Source: CAVRUD01 sp963724285
GTDB taxonomy: Bacteria > Chloroflexota > Chloroflexia > Thermomicrobiales > UBA6265
Direction of reading: 5' to 3'
Length of the DNA stretch: 64,000 nt
Assembly (NCBI GenBank): GCA_963724285.1
Contig: CAVRUD010000027.1
Coordinates: 1-64,000 of the forward strand
The notes beneath the pieces are model-generated. The model was not told the origin of the DNA and did no database searches. It saw nothing but the letters and a program-made list of their open reading frames with translations. Made by a program: the position numbers and the translations under genes. This document shows positions 9,346 through 17,757 of the stretch, one piece after another (the stretch's first letter is position 1; every line of letters begins with the position of its first letter).

Positions 9346-10560
9346 TTACACGACGGCCCCCACCCGCACCAGCGCAGCCGCGGCAGGACCGAGCAGCGCT
9401 TTCGGCGTCCCGGCGACGATGGTTGTTTCGACGAGCGGAATCCCGCCGTGCAGGTCGACCACGAGGAGATCGGCACGGCGCCCCTCGACGATCGCGCCCC
9501 GGTCGTCGAGCCCAACAGCCGAGGCCGGCGTAGCGGTCACCAGACGGGCCGCCGCCGGGAGATCGAGCGCACCGGCACTGGCCACCTTGAAGATCGCGGT
9601 CAAGAGGGAGGGGGCGTGGTAATCGGCCACCAGCAGGTCGACCAGACCAAGGCCCACGAGATCGAGGGCGCTGGTGTTGCCCGTCAGCGAGCGGCCGCGG
9701 ACGACGTTCGGGGCGCCGGCGGCGATGTGCATACCCCGCTCACGGGCGCGCTCGGCGGCGGCCAGGCTGACGGGGAACTCGGCGATGGTGCAGCCGAGTC
9801 CGACCATCTGGTCGACACGATCGGGAGAATCGTCGTCGTGAGACGCCAGGATGATGCCGCGCTTCGCCGCCTCATCGGATACCCGCGTAAGGGTCTCGTG
9901 GGCAAGGGCGTCGGTGGCGGCAACATGGCCAAGGCGGCGCACGATCTCGGCCTCGACGTCGGCGTCGGTGGCTTCCGGCCCAAATCCGGACCGGATGGAG
10001 CGGCGCAGGGCATTCAGGTCGCCGTATTGGCCCTGCCCGGGGATGTGCTCGTTGAGGGAGATCAGGGCGGGCGTTGACCGGTCGATGACCCCCAGCAGGG
10101 CATCCAGCGCGCCGGGCGTCCGCAGGTCGAGTCGATGGAGGATGTTGTGCTCCACCAATCGGTGCGGCGCCGCGCGAAAGTCGTCCACCGCCAGCGCCAT
10201 CTCGACGCCGTGCTCGACGCTCCGGCCAAATCCGGCCTTGTTGGCGAAGTAGATGCCGTGGAACTGGGTGGTCACGCCCGCGGCGGCCAACTTCCGGTCG
10301 TAGACCGAGAGGGCGTAGGCCGGATCGAGGTCGGCGCCCGCCCGTGGCGCGACTTCCCGCTCGATGTTATCGGCGTGGAGATCGATCAGGCCAGGCAGCA
10401 CATAGCGGCCGCCCAGGTCGGCGACATCCGGCGCGGCGGGGAACGTCCGCTCCGAAACCTCGACGATCTGCTCACCTTCGACGGCGACGGTGCCCCCGGC
10501 GATGACGCGGTCCGGCGTCACGATCTGGGCGTTGGTAAGGAGGTAGCGGTTCTCTGGCAT
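9346..10560 (-). CDS. phnM: RPnTP hydrolase PhnM (C-P lyase pathway)
   Basis: PhnM is a 404-residue amidohydrolase-fold enzyme. It removes pyrophosphate from alpha-D-ribose 1-methylphosphonate 5-triphosphate to give the 5-phosphate used by PhnJ. Metal-site motifs are visible: LPGLIDLHADNIE near residue 55, HGIYFANKAG, ILASHDDDS and VADYHAPSLL. The length is typical. It is the last gene of the phnGHIJKLM operon and follows phnL by 38 bp. ATG 10560 is followed by an ordinary start (MPENRYLLTNAQIVTPDRV). The reading frame is intact. Confidence 0.93.
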   Translation of the reverse strand: MPENRYLLTNAQIVTPDRVIAGGTVAVEGEQIVEVSERTFPAAPDVADLGGRYVLPGLIDLHADNIEREVAPRAGADLDPAYALSVYDRKLAAAGVTTQFHGIYFANKAGFGRSVEHGVEMALAVDDFRAAPHRLVEHNILHRLDLRTPGALDALLGVIDRSTPALISLNEHIPGQGQYGDLNALRRSIRSGFGPEATDADVEAEIVRRLGHVAATDALAHETLTRVSDEAAKRGIILASHDDDSPDRVDQMVGLGCTIAEFPVSLAAAERARERGMHIAAGAPNVVRGRSLTGNTSALDLVGLGLVDLLVADYHAPSLLTAIFKVASAGALDLPAAARLVTATPASAVGLDDRGAIVEGRRADLLVVDLHGGIPLVETTIVAGTPKALLGPAAAALVRVGAVV

Positions 10561-10598
10561 GCGGCCTCCGCGCTAACAGTCTGTTCTCCGGCGACGGG

Positions 10599-11348
10599 CT
10601 AGGCGGTTTCCCTGAGCGGTGGGGAAAGGTGTTCGATGGTCCCCGAAGAGACCAACCGGCCATGGTCCAAGGCAAGGACATGGTCGGCAAGCCGACGGAC
10701 CAATGCGATGTCGTGGAAGATGCCAAGAATAGTCGTCCCCGCTTGCCGCGCCTCATCGAGCAGCGCAACCACGGTCTCCTGATTGCCGGCATCGAGCGCC
10801 GACGTTGGCTCATCCAGGAGCAGGAACCGGCTCGGCGCGATCAACGCACGGGCGATATTCACCCGTTGCTGCTCGCCGCCGGAGAAGAGCGCCGGGAACC
10901 CGTCGAGATGATCGGTGGGTAGCCTCAAGCGACGCAACAGATCGGCGGCACGCTCTCGCGCCTCGGGCGAAGGGATGCCCCGGTCGCGCAGGGGCGTGGC
11001 GACGAGATCGACCGCCGTCACCCGCGGCGTCGGCCGCAGGAATTGCGACACATACCCAATCTCCCGCCCCCGGATCGCCACAATCTCGGCATCCGGCGCA
11101 CTGGCGAGGTCGGTGATGCTCCCCTCCGCCGAGCGATAGAGGGCGCGGCCCGCGCTTGGCAGGTAGGTCCGGTACAGGCACTTGAGCAGCGTCGATTTGC
11201 CCCCGCCACTCGGACCCACCACCGCCACGAAGGCCCCCTCGGCCACCTCGAACGATGCCGGCTGCAACCCTTCGACCCGCTTGCCGCCGAGCAGGTGCAG
11301 CGTGAACGTCTTTTCGAGATTCTCTACCTGGAGCAGCGGCGACGTCAC
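10599..11348 (-). CDS. phnL: C-P lyase complex ABC-type protein PhnL
   Basis: This 249-residue ATPase of ABC fold accompanies the C-P lyase core. Walker A is GPSGGGKSTLL, the signature is FSGGEQQRVNIARAL, Walker B is FLLLDEPTSALD and the H-loop is GIFHDIAL. PhnL and PhnK have ABC architecture but no permease partner; they act with the soluble PhnGHIJ complex rather than in transport. The LHLLGGKRVEGL insert near the N-terminus is typical of PhnL. It sits between phnK and phnM, and the reading frame is intact. Confidence 0.93.
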   Translation of the reverse strand: MTSPLLQVENLEKTFTLHLLGGKRVEGLQPASFEVAEGAFVAVVGPSGGGKSTLLKCLYRTYLPSAGRALYRSAEGSITDLASAPDAEIVAIRGREIGYVSQFLRPTPRVTAVDLVATPLRDRGIPSPEARERAADLLRRLRLPTDHLDGFPALFSGGEQQRVNIARALIAPSRFLLLDEPTSALDAGNQETVVALLDEARQAGTTILGIFHDIALVRRLADHVLALDHGRLVSSGTIEHLSPPLRETA

Positions 11349-11432
11349 AGGCCCTCCAATGTGGGGTGATGGGAGATTGATCGTTAGGAATCGGCGGAAA
11401 GATCGCCCCTGTTACTCGCCTCTGATCCCCAA

Positions 11433-12242
11433 CTACGGATTGATCGAACTCACGAGCAGTTGCGTGTACGGGTGTTGCGGGTCTTCCAGGATCTGATCGG
11501 TCAGGCCGGACTCCACCACCCGGCCGTTCTTCATGACGAGCGTGCGTTCGGTGAGCAGGCGGATCACCCCGAGATCGTGCGACACGATCAAAAGGGTGAT
11601 GCCGGACTGATTCTGCAACTCGCGGATGAGGTCGAGCACCCCGGCCTGGACGGAGACGTCCAGGCCAGAGGTGGGCTCGTCCAGCAGCAAGAGGGGCGGC
11701 TCGTTCGCGACGGCCTTGGCGATCTGGACACGTTGCTGCATCCCGCCGGAGAAGAAGGCCGGCGGATCGTCCATCCGTGCCATTGGCACTTCCATCCGCG
11801 TGAGCAGACCCCCGGCCCGCTCGCGGATATCGGCCACCCGGCGCCACTTCACCGCCATCAGCCGCTCTGCCACATTGCCCCCGGCGGAGATGCGCAGATT
11901 GAGGCCCTTCTGCGGGTGCTGATAGACGATGCCCATGGCGAAGTTGCGCAGTTGGCGCCGTTCGGCCGTGCTCGCTTCGAAGATATTCCGCTGCCCATCG
12001 GCGAAGGTGCCCAGATACGCCTCGCCGGAGGTCGGCGAAACATCGCCGTAGAGCGCTGCAAGCAACGTGCTCTTCCCGGATCCGGACTCGCCCACGATCC
12101 CCAGTGTCCGGCCCTTCGCCAGCTCGAACGACACCCCGGCGCAGGCGATGATCGCGCCGCAGTTCGCGCAGGCATTCGTCTCGCGCTCCGGCCCGGTCAA
12201 TTCCAGGCAACCTGAGCAGCCCTGCCCGTATCGCTTCGTCAC
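11433..12242 (-). CDS. phnK: C-P lyase complex ABC-type protein PhnK
   Basis: PhnK is the ABC ATPase that docks on PhnJ in the C-P lyase core. Walker A is GESGSGKSTLL, the signature is FSGGMQQRVQIAKAV, Walker B LLLLDEPTSGLD and the H-loop IVSHDLG. The N-terminal region has an extra Cys-rich segment, CSGC followed by CANCGAIIACAG, that could hold a metal. The first in-frame start, GTG 12242 (MTKRYGQG), leaves the protein about 10 residues short. A likely original start, GTG at 12271 (VSPL..), is out of frame by two bases, as if CT were duplicated near 12258. PhnK follows phnJ by about 105 bp. Confidence 0.88.
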   Translation of the reverse strand: MTKRYGQGCSGCLELTGPERETNACANCGAIIACAGVSFELAKGRTLGIVGESGSGKSTLLAALYGDVSPTSGEAYLGTFADGQRNIFEASTAERRQLRNFAMGIVYQHPQKGLNLRISAGGNVAERLMAVKWRRVADIRERAGGLLTRMEVPMARMDDPPAFFSGGMQQRVQIAKAVANEPPLLLLDEPTSGLDVSVQAGVLDLIRELQNQSGITLLIVSHDLGVIRLLTERTLVMKNGRVVESGLTDQILEDPQHPYTQLLVSSINP

Positions 12243-12348
12243 GCCGTGGACACGAAGTAGAGCGGGGACACGGCTGATGCCTTGAGGGGGACAGCCCTGC
12301 GGACTGTGGGGGAGAAGGGGAAGGTATCATGACGATGTCCTCTCCCCC

Positions 12349-13338
12349 TCACGGCGCAGCCGTGTCTCCCTCAAAGCTGTCAGCCTTGTCCCCCTCGGGG
12401 CGCAGCCCCGTCCCCCTCCGTTTCTCGCAGTACGCCGTATCAGAGCAAGCGTACGCTCGCGCGCCGCCCTCCCGGATGATCTCGTCCAGGTAGGTGTCGG
12501 TCGCGCCGCAGAGGGGGCAGGCCCGACCGGCGAACTCCTCGACGCGGAAGGGGTAATCCTCGAAATCGAGTGGCACGACGTCGGTATACGGCGGAACCGC
12601 GTAGATCCGCTTCTCCCGGCCCGCGCCGAGGAGCGTCAGGTGCTCCGACTGGTTCAGGCGATGGATATCCCAGCGTGGGATCGGGCTGGGCGACATGACG
12701 TAGCGGCCGTTAACCAGCACCGGGTACCCGGCCGCCCGGCTGATCTCGCCGTTCGTGACGATATCTTCGTAGAGGTGGACCCAGACTCGGGTGTAGTCCG
12801 CTTCGGCGTGCAGTTGCCGGGTGACGACCTCGCGCGGCTCGACCATCCGCAGCATTTCCGGCATCGGCACCTGCAGAACCAGCACCTGATCGGGCCGCAA
12901 CGGTTCTTCCGGCACCCGGTGCCGGGACTGGATCACCGTCGCGGCGGTCGTGTCGGTGGTGGTCTCGACGCCCGGTGCGGTCCGCTCGACCAGGCGGCGA
13001 ATGTTGACGGCGTTGACGCTGGCGTCCGTCCCCTGGTCGATCACCTTGAGCGTGTCCGTTGGCCCGATCACCGAGAGGGTCAGTTGCAACCCACCGGTGC
13101 CCCACCCCCGGCCGATCGGCATCTCGCGGGAGCCAAACGGAACCTGGTAGCCAGGGATCGCGACGGCCTTGAGCATCGCCCGCCGGATCTCCTTCTTCGT
13201 CTGCTCGTCGAGGAAGGCGAAGTTGTACCCCGGCTGGTCTCCCGCCAGGGCGGAGAGCCGCGGCGTGGCACTGCTCGGTGGCACCACATTCGGTGTATCG
13301 GTCATGCCCACCGCTGCCCCGCTTGTCCCGCGGCTCAT
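12349..13338 (-). CDS. phnJ: Alpha-D-ribose 1-methylphosphonate 5-phosphate C-P lyase PhnJ
   Basis: PhnJ is the radical-SAM enzyme that breaks the carbon-phosphorus bond, giving methane (or another alkane) and a ribosyl cyclic phosphate. The 329-residue protein has the diagnostic Cys cluster ACPLCGATDTYLDE (Cys274, Cys277) and ACSDTAYCEKR (Cys298, Cys304). The N-terminal GYNFAFLDEQTKKEIRRAML segment is also characteristic. Its start overlaps the phnI stop by 4 bases (ATGA), which implies translational coupling. The frame is intact and this is the strongest marker of the pathway here. Confidence 0.95.
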   Translation of the reverse strand: MSRGTSGAAVGMTDTPNVVPPSSATPRLSALAGDQPGYNFAFLDEQTKKEIRRAMLKAVAIPGYQVPFGSREMPIGRGWGTGGLQLTLSVIGPTDTLKVIDQGTDASVNAVNIRRLVERTAPGVETTTDTTAATVIQSRHRVPEEPLRPDQVLVLQVPMPEMLRMVEPREVVTRQLHAEADYTRVWVHLYEDIVTNGEISRAAGYPVLVNGRYVMSPSPIPRWDIHRLNQSEHLTLLGAGREKRIYAVPPYTDVVPLDFEDYPFRVEEFAGRACPLCGATDTYLDEIIREGGARAYACSDTAYCEKRRGTGLRPEGDKADSFEGDTAAP

Positions 13339-14507
13339 GCTCCTTGCCTCGATTCTCCCGCCGCCGCGAGGTTCGCCAGCCGCCCGAACCGGAGTCGGTC
13401 AAGCTGCGACTGGAAGGTGACGTAGTGGGGCAACTTGAGGTGCTCAACGAACCCGGAGGACTCAAGCGCATCACAATGCTGCAAGACAAACTCCTCGTCC
13501 GCCGCTGGCCCATCGTTGCCGGGGATGCTGAGGGCGAGATCGAGGATGGACATCGCGATCGCCTTGCGTTCGTTCTGGCCGAAAACGACCCCGTAGCCAA
13601 AGTCGAACCCGTCCGGCTGGGTATCTTCGCCGTTGCCGCCAGCACCGGCCGCCCCGCTACCTCCAACCCCCGAGGCCGAGTGCGACACACCTTCCACTTC
13701 GGTGATCGCGACCGTGCCGATGGTGACCGGGTCGCCGGTGAGGGGGTGCGCTACCTGCACGGGAAGGTCGCCGGTGCGCAACTCGGCGATCGTCGGATGG
13801 CCCGCGCCGAAGCCTCGCATCACGCTGTAGGCCATGCCGACCATGAAGCCGGTCTCACCCCGGGCCAGGGCCTGCAAGCGGGCCGAGCGCGGCGCTGGGT
13901 ACCGGGGAGCCTCGCGGGTGATGTCGAACGGTTCAGGATCGCCAATTGGCGTTTCAGGTACCGGCGCGATGAGCCCTTCGTCGCGCAGGTGATCGACGAC
14001 CTTCGGGAACTCGGGCCGCACCGGGGGATCTGCAGGAGGATCGCCGTTCTGGCTGGCAACCTGGTGTCCCTTGCCATTCAGGCGAGCGGGAGAGACGTCC
14101 TGGGCTGCGTCGGTCTGGCCGATCCGGAGTAGGCGCTGGGTATAGTCCCTGGTTCGACCCAAAACCTGACCTCCGGGGATCTCTTTGAACGCCGAGGAGA
14201 TCCGCCGCCGGACCCGAAGCGCCGACCCGGGAACCGGCAGGCTGTAGCCAACCCGAGGCAGGGTCGATCGATATGCCCGGAGCAGGAACGACGCCTCGAT
14301 CGGATCTCCCTCCACCTGCTGGATCGCCAGGGCGGCGAGATCGGGCGCGTACAAACCGCCCTCGCCCATCACCTGGTCGACGAGCAGCCGGAGCCCGATG
14401 CCGGGCTTGGCGGAAGAACCGGCGGGCGTCCTATCCGCCCCGTCTTGGACCAGGGCTTCGGCGGCCGAGATCGCCTCCAGCCCGCCTTTAACCGCGGTGT
14501 AGGCCAT
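13335..14507 (-). CDS. phnI: C-P lyase core subunit PhnI
   Basis: PhnI (390 residues) with PhnGHL attaches methylphosphonate to the C1 of ATP ribose, displacing adenine. The start MAYTAVKGGLEAISAAE at 14507 is the family's usual N-terminus and overlaps the end of phnH. Further family features are GIGLRLLVDQVMGEGGLYAPDLA split over residues about 35-60, FMVGMAYSVMRGFGAGHPTI, and a C-terminal EFVLQHCDALESSGFVEHLK. A Gly/Ala-rich insert (GVGGSGAAGAGGNGED) near residue 300 looks lineage-specific. The frame is open throughout. Confidence 0.93.
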   Translation of the reverse strand: MAYTAVKGGLEAISAAEALVQDGADRTPAGSSAKPGIGLRLLVDQVMGEGGLYAPDLAALAIQQVEGDPIEASFLLRAYRSTLPRVGYSLPVPGSALRVRRRISSAFKEIPGGQVLGRTRDYTQRLLRIGQTDAAQDVSPARLNGKGHQVASQNGDPPADPPVRPEFPKVVDHLRDEGLIAPVPETPIGDPEPFDITREAPRYPAPRSARLQALARGETGFMVGMAYSVMRGFGAGHPTIAELRTGDLPVQVAHPLTGDPVTIGTVAITEVEGVSHSASGVGGSGAAGAGGNGEDTQPDGFDFGYGVVFGQNERKAIAMSILDLALSIPGNDGPAADEEFVLQHCDALESSGFVEHLKLPHYVTFQSQLDRLRFGRLANLAAAGESRQGA

Positions 14508-15191
14508 TGGCCACCTCCTGGATGTCGCCCGCGTCATCGGCCGGAGTCCGCGTCTGTCGCGCATCCGAGATTCGTGTCGAGCGTGGGAGGCACATCACCC
14601 GCCCACTGGCATCTACAAAGACCACGTCGATCCCGAGCGGCGCGGCGGCATTCACCTCGGCCAGACTGAGCGAGATCCTCCGCGGACCAGCCGGGGACGG
14701 TCGCCACGGTTCCAGGAGGGACGCCGGGACCGGACAGGCCGACAATCGATCCCGCTCGTTCCATCTAGCGGCGGAACGAGCGAGACGAGCGTGGCGCCTT
14801 CGTCCGGATAGGCCGGTTGCCCTCGCTTGAGCAGTGCGGCCAATCCGGCGGGCAGTTTGCCGAGGGCGAGCACGTAGTCCGCTTCCGGTGCCGGAACCTC
14901 CCGGCATCCCGTAACCGACCGGACGTACCGCGCGAACTCCTGGCTGGTCTCCGCCGCGCGATCATCGTTGCCGCGGGCCACGGCGAACGTCACTTCGTGA
15001 TCGAGCAACGTCTGAGCGACAGCCGCCAGTCCCTTTGCCGCCGGGAACGGCGTGTTCTCGTCGAGCACCGTCAACTGTCGGACGGTGCCGGGCCGGGCCA
15101 TCGCATCGAGCAAAACTCTGAAGACAGCTTGCGGCCCCGCGCTTGTCTGGAACAGGTCGCCCGGCGAGGCGACCGCGGGTTCCGGGCTCAT
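14488..15191 (-). pseudogene. phnH: C-P lyase subunit PhnH, two frameshifts
   Basis: PhnH forms the core complex with PhnG, PhnI and PhnJ. The start MSPEPAVASPGDLFQTSAG overlaps the phnG stop by 4 bases. The frame is good to LVSLVPPLDGTSGI (about 14765), shifts once to LSGPGVPPGTVATVPGW, and shifts again near 14670 to LAEVNAAAPLGIDVVFVDA, ending EVANGLHRG. All segments are PhnH-like and in the right order, so the product would be normal if both breaks were closed. Since the rest of the operon is intact, sequence error is as likely as true loss. Confidence 0.85.
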
Positions 15192-15676
15192 TGATGCATC
15201 TCCTCGAACTCGACCCGGGTCGAGGCCACCTCCTGCCAGGACTGCGCGTCCCGCTCGGCGATAACCGCCGCCTGTGCGTCCAGCAGGTCGGAAATCTGTG
15301 GCGTAAGCGGGTGACCAGCGGCCAGAGCGGCATCGAGGATCGCGGCCGCCAGCGCGGTCTCCGGCGCCCGCCCGAGTCTTACCCCATGTCCCGGCTCCCC
15401 GCCGACCGTCGCGGCCGCCTCCGTGACCAGGACCTCACCGGCATTGAAGACGACGCCCCGAACCGGCTCGCGCATCCGGAGCATCAGCACGCCGGGCCGT
15501 GGCGGGGACGTGACGTCAACCGGAAATCCAGCGTCCTCGGTGAGCACGGCTTCCGCGAGCGAATGCAGGGGTTCGGCATCGGCCTGGGCAAGGATCTCGA
15601 AGCGGCGGTTGCGGCCTTCGGCGGCGTTTTCGCCGCGTCCCGACCGTTCATGTCCATTGCTATCCATCGGCCCCAT
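15188..15676 (-). CDS. phnG: C-P lyase subunit PhnG
   Basis: PhnG is the first gene of the operon and a subunit of the C-P lyase core. Family features are RRFEILAQADAEPLHSLAEA, VMLRMREPV-like VLMLRMREPVRGVVFNAGEV and EAAATVGGEPGHGVRLGR, followed by helical segments ending VEFEEMHQ. ATG 15676 has AGGGG six bases upstream and gives 162 residues, a normal length. An in-frame ATG at 15724 is overlapped by a probable -10 element and is less likely. The stop overlaps phnH. Confidence 0.88.
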   Translation of the reverse strand: MGPMDSNGHERSGRGENAAEGRNRRFEILAQADAEPLHSLAEAVLTEDAGFPVDVTSPPRPGVLMLRMREPVRGVVFNAGEVLVTEAAATVGGEPGHGVRLGRAPETALAAAILDAALAAGHPLTPQISDLLDAQAAVIAERDAQSWQEVASTRVEFEEMHQ

Positions 15677-15722
15677 CCATTCCCCTGGTTCAGCGCCCGC
15701 CCCGATTGAACGCCGCTCCGCC

Positions 15723-15751
15723 ATCCTACAGAGGCCGGTCCAATCTGTAAA
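15723..15751 (-). promoter_or_regulatory. Predicted phn operon promoter
   Basis: On the minus strand, TTTACA (15751-15746) and TAGGAT (15728-15723) are separated by exactly 17 bases, a reasonable sigma70-type pair. The -35 lies inside the 15744-15761 palindrome, so a protein bound there would block transcription. This is a visual prediction only. Confidence 0.45.
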
Positions 15752-15761
15752 GCCTTACAGA
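15744..15761. promoter_or_regulatory. Operator-like palindrome O1 before phnG
   Basis: TCTGTAAAGCCTTACAGA has perfect inverted halves TCTGTAA and TTACAGA around a 4-base centre. The size and AAGC-TT core resemble LacI-family operators. A related 18-mer (O2) lies before the divergent regulator gene. Confidence 0.6.
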
Positions 15762-15849
15762 CGTTGTGCGAAGAGGGTGGAACGGGGGTGTGCCCCATCG
15801 TAGTGCGTGGGGCCGCTGGCGCTCGCCGGACCGGCACCGCCCGTCCGTC

Positions 15850-15959
15850 GTAGGGGAGGGTCCTGCGCCCTCCCACGGCCGGAGGCCGTAACGCCGTGTA
15901 CAGGACGCCGGTATGCCCTCCTGCGTCGGGCATCGGGAGGGCGCAGGACCCTCCCCTAC
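15850..15959. repeat. GTAGGGG paired-hairpin repeat, copy A2
   Basis: The left arm GTAGGGGAGGGTCCTGCGCC plus CTCCC and the right arm GGGAGGGCGCAGGACCCTCC plus CCTAC are complementary. The repeat sits between operators O1 and O2. The rest of the 15762-16079 spacer has no gene. Confidence 0.8.
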
Positions 15960-16079
15960 GACGACGGGCGCAAAACCGTAAGGTGCACCCGTGGAACGGC
16001 ACCAGGTCGGTCCGGTCCGATCCGAACGGATCAACGCTACCCCCAAGGTACGTCCGCCGACTGACAGCTCGGTTAACGA

Positions 16080-16097
16080 GCCGCAAAGCTTTACAGA
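16080..16097. promoter_or_regulatory. Operator-like site O2 before the regulator gene
   Basis: GCCGCAAAGCTTTACAGA matches O1 at 14 of 18 positions and keeps the CAAAGCTTTA-type core. It ends 10 bases before ATG 16108 and overlaps the GAGGT ribosome binding site of that start. A TTGACA at 16103-16108 could be the -35 of a promoter serving the later ATG at 16138. Confidence 0.5.
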
Positions 16098-16107
16098 GGT
16101 GCTTGAC

Positions 16108-17448
16108 ATGGATTGCTTGGGCCGTCAGAGTTGCGCCATGCCACCCCGAGATGAGCCCTCCAACCCATCGCCGCCGTTCCGGTTTTCCCTGGCGCCAACC
16201 GTCCACGTCGACGGCCGGTCCACCTCGGAGTCGCTACTGCCGTTCGTCCGCTACCTGGAGGGAGCGCTCGGCCTGTCCGTCCTTATCGTTTCGGAAGGCG
16301 GGTACGCGGAGACGCTTGCGGCACTGCGCGAAGGTCGACTCGACGCCGCCATGCTGGGCGAGATCGCCTCCCGCCAGGCGGAGCTAGGCGGCGGCGTCGA
16401 GCCCCTCGTGGCCCCGGCCTCCGCCGGCGACGAGGCGCCCACCTACGAGAGCGTGATCATCACCCGCCTGGATACCGGCATCCACGACCTCTCCGGCCTG
16501 CGCAAGGCGACCATCGGCCTGGTCGACAAGCAATCGACCTCCGGCTACCTGGTACCCCGCGCCATGCTGCGCGAAGCCGGCCTGGACCCGGACACGGACG
16601 TCACCGTCCGTCTTTTCGGCAACCACCGCGCCGTGATCGAAGCCGTCATCGCCGGCGACGTCGTGGCCGGCGGCATCCACGCGGGCCGGCTCAAGCCGCC
16701 GTCGCTCGATCGCGGCCCGGACTATGCCCGACTGCGCATCCTGGCCACGTCTCAACCGATTCCCCTGGGACCGCTGGTGGTGCGCTCTGACCTGTCACCC
16801 GGGACGCGGGCCGCCCTCACCACCGCGATGCTGCGGGTCCACGAGGCCGATCCTGCCGCCGCGTACGTCCTTCTCCGCGCCGGTCTGCGCTTCACGCTGG
16901 CCACCCGTCGCGCCAACCCGACGCTGAAGAGCATCGCCGCCCTCGCCGGAGTCTCCTACGCCACCGTTTCCCGCGTCGTGAACGGGGCCGGCTACGTCGC
17001 GCCGGAGACAGCGGCGCGCGTCCAGGCCATCGTCCACGAACTCGGCTATCGCCCCAACGGCAACGCCCTGACGCTCCAGGGCCAGCGGGCCCCGCTCGTC
17101 GGCTTGGTCGTTCCAGGCCGCCCCAGCGAGATGAGCCCGGTCCTTTCGGACCTCTGGGAGACCCTCAGCGCCGATCTGGCAGCCGCCGGGGTGCCGCTGG
17201 TGCTCTGCCCTGCCGGTAGCGCGGCGGGCATGAGCATCGCCCTCGACATGCTCCAGGACGGACGCCTCGGCGCGCTCGTGGTCACCGATGAAACGGCAGC
17301 CCATCGCGATCTTGTCGATGTCGCCCGCACCGGCCGTGTGATCATCGCCGTCGGCTCCAACTTGACCTCGACCGCTCCCGGCATCGTTCACGCAACCGCT
17401 TCCAGGGCAACCGAGACGGTCCTGGGAACGCTGGGGGTTGGGAGATAG
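16108..17448 (+). CDS. PhnD-like / LacI-type fusion regulator, probable phn regulator
   Basis: This 446-residue protein has no signal peptide or membrane segment. Residues about 25-265 look like a PhnD-type phosphonate-binding domain: FSLAPTVHVDGRS, ALREGRLDAAMLGE, the family motif STSGYLVPRAMLREAGLDP, and LGPLVVRSDLSPGTR. Residues about 272-318 are a LacI HTH (LKSIAALAGVSYATVSRVVN, then ELGYRPN). The remaining 125 residues (PLVGLVVPGRPSE..) resemble only part of a LacI sensor domain. It is divergent from phnG with operator-like sites before both genes, so it is probably a cytoplasmic phosphonate-responsive repressor. Starts at 16108 (GAGGT site) and 16138 are both possible. A PhnD transport role is unlikely without a leader. 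Confidence 0.8.
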   Translation: MDCLGRQSCAMPPRDEPSNPSPPFRFSLAPTVHVDGRSTSESLLPFVRYLEGALGLSVLIVSEGGYAETLAALREGRLDAAMLGEIASRQAELGGGVEPLVAPASAGDEAPTYESVIITRLDTGIHDLSGLRKATIGLVDKQSTSGYLVPRAMLREAGLDPDTDVTVRLFGNHRAVIEAVIAGDVVAGGIHAGRLKPPSLDRGPDYARLRILATSQPIPLGPLVVRSDLSPGTRAALTTAMLRVHEADPAAAYVLLRAGLRFTLATRRANPTLKSIAALAGVSYATVSRVVNGAGYVAPETAARVQAIVHELGYRPNGNALTLQGQRAPLVGLVVPGRPSEMSPVLSDLWETLSADLAAAGVPLVLCPAGSAAGMSIALDMLQDGRLGALVVTDETAAHRDLVDVARTGRVIIAVGSNLTSTAPGIVHATASRATETVLGTLGVGR

Positions 17449-17757
17449 GAACCCTACCCCTCTTTCACCTCGATCACGACGTACTCCCTGCGGTGGCGGG
17501 GCGACTCTATCGCTCAGTGAGACGACCGTAAGGCTGTGCGGAGACCGAGAGATTAAGGCGAATCCGAAAACTCATTAGTTCTTTGTGAATCCGTTGTCCA
17601 CATTCGATGACGATGCGGACCCCAGGCGCTGTTATTTATGTGCAGTTGACGCTAAGATGGAATCATCCAACCGAAGGTCGCACGCCCCCGCCCCGGCGAA
17701 CAGACACCGGGTTACGGTTTTTCGGCGTTAGACGGCGCGAGCATTGGAGGACGTTCC
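17449..17757. other. Spacer before XRE regulator
   Basis: This is about 309 bp without a gene. It is less GC-rich than its surroundings near 17570-17665 (TTATTTATG), which may contain the promoter of the XRE gene, but no convincing -35/-10 pair was found. Confidence 0.4.

Noticed and set aside
16103..16131. TTGACA at 16103 as the main promoter of the regulator gene
   Set aside because: The -10 at the right distance (CAGAGT) is poor, and the TTGACA overlaps ATG 16108, which has a good ribosome site; kept only as an alternative.
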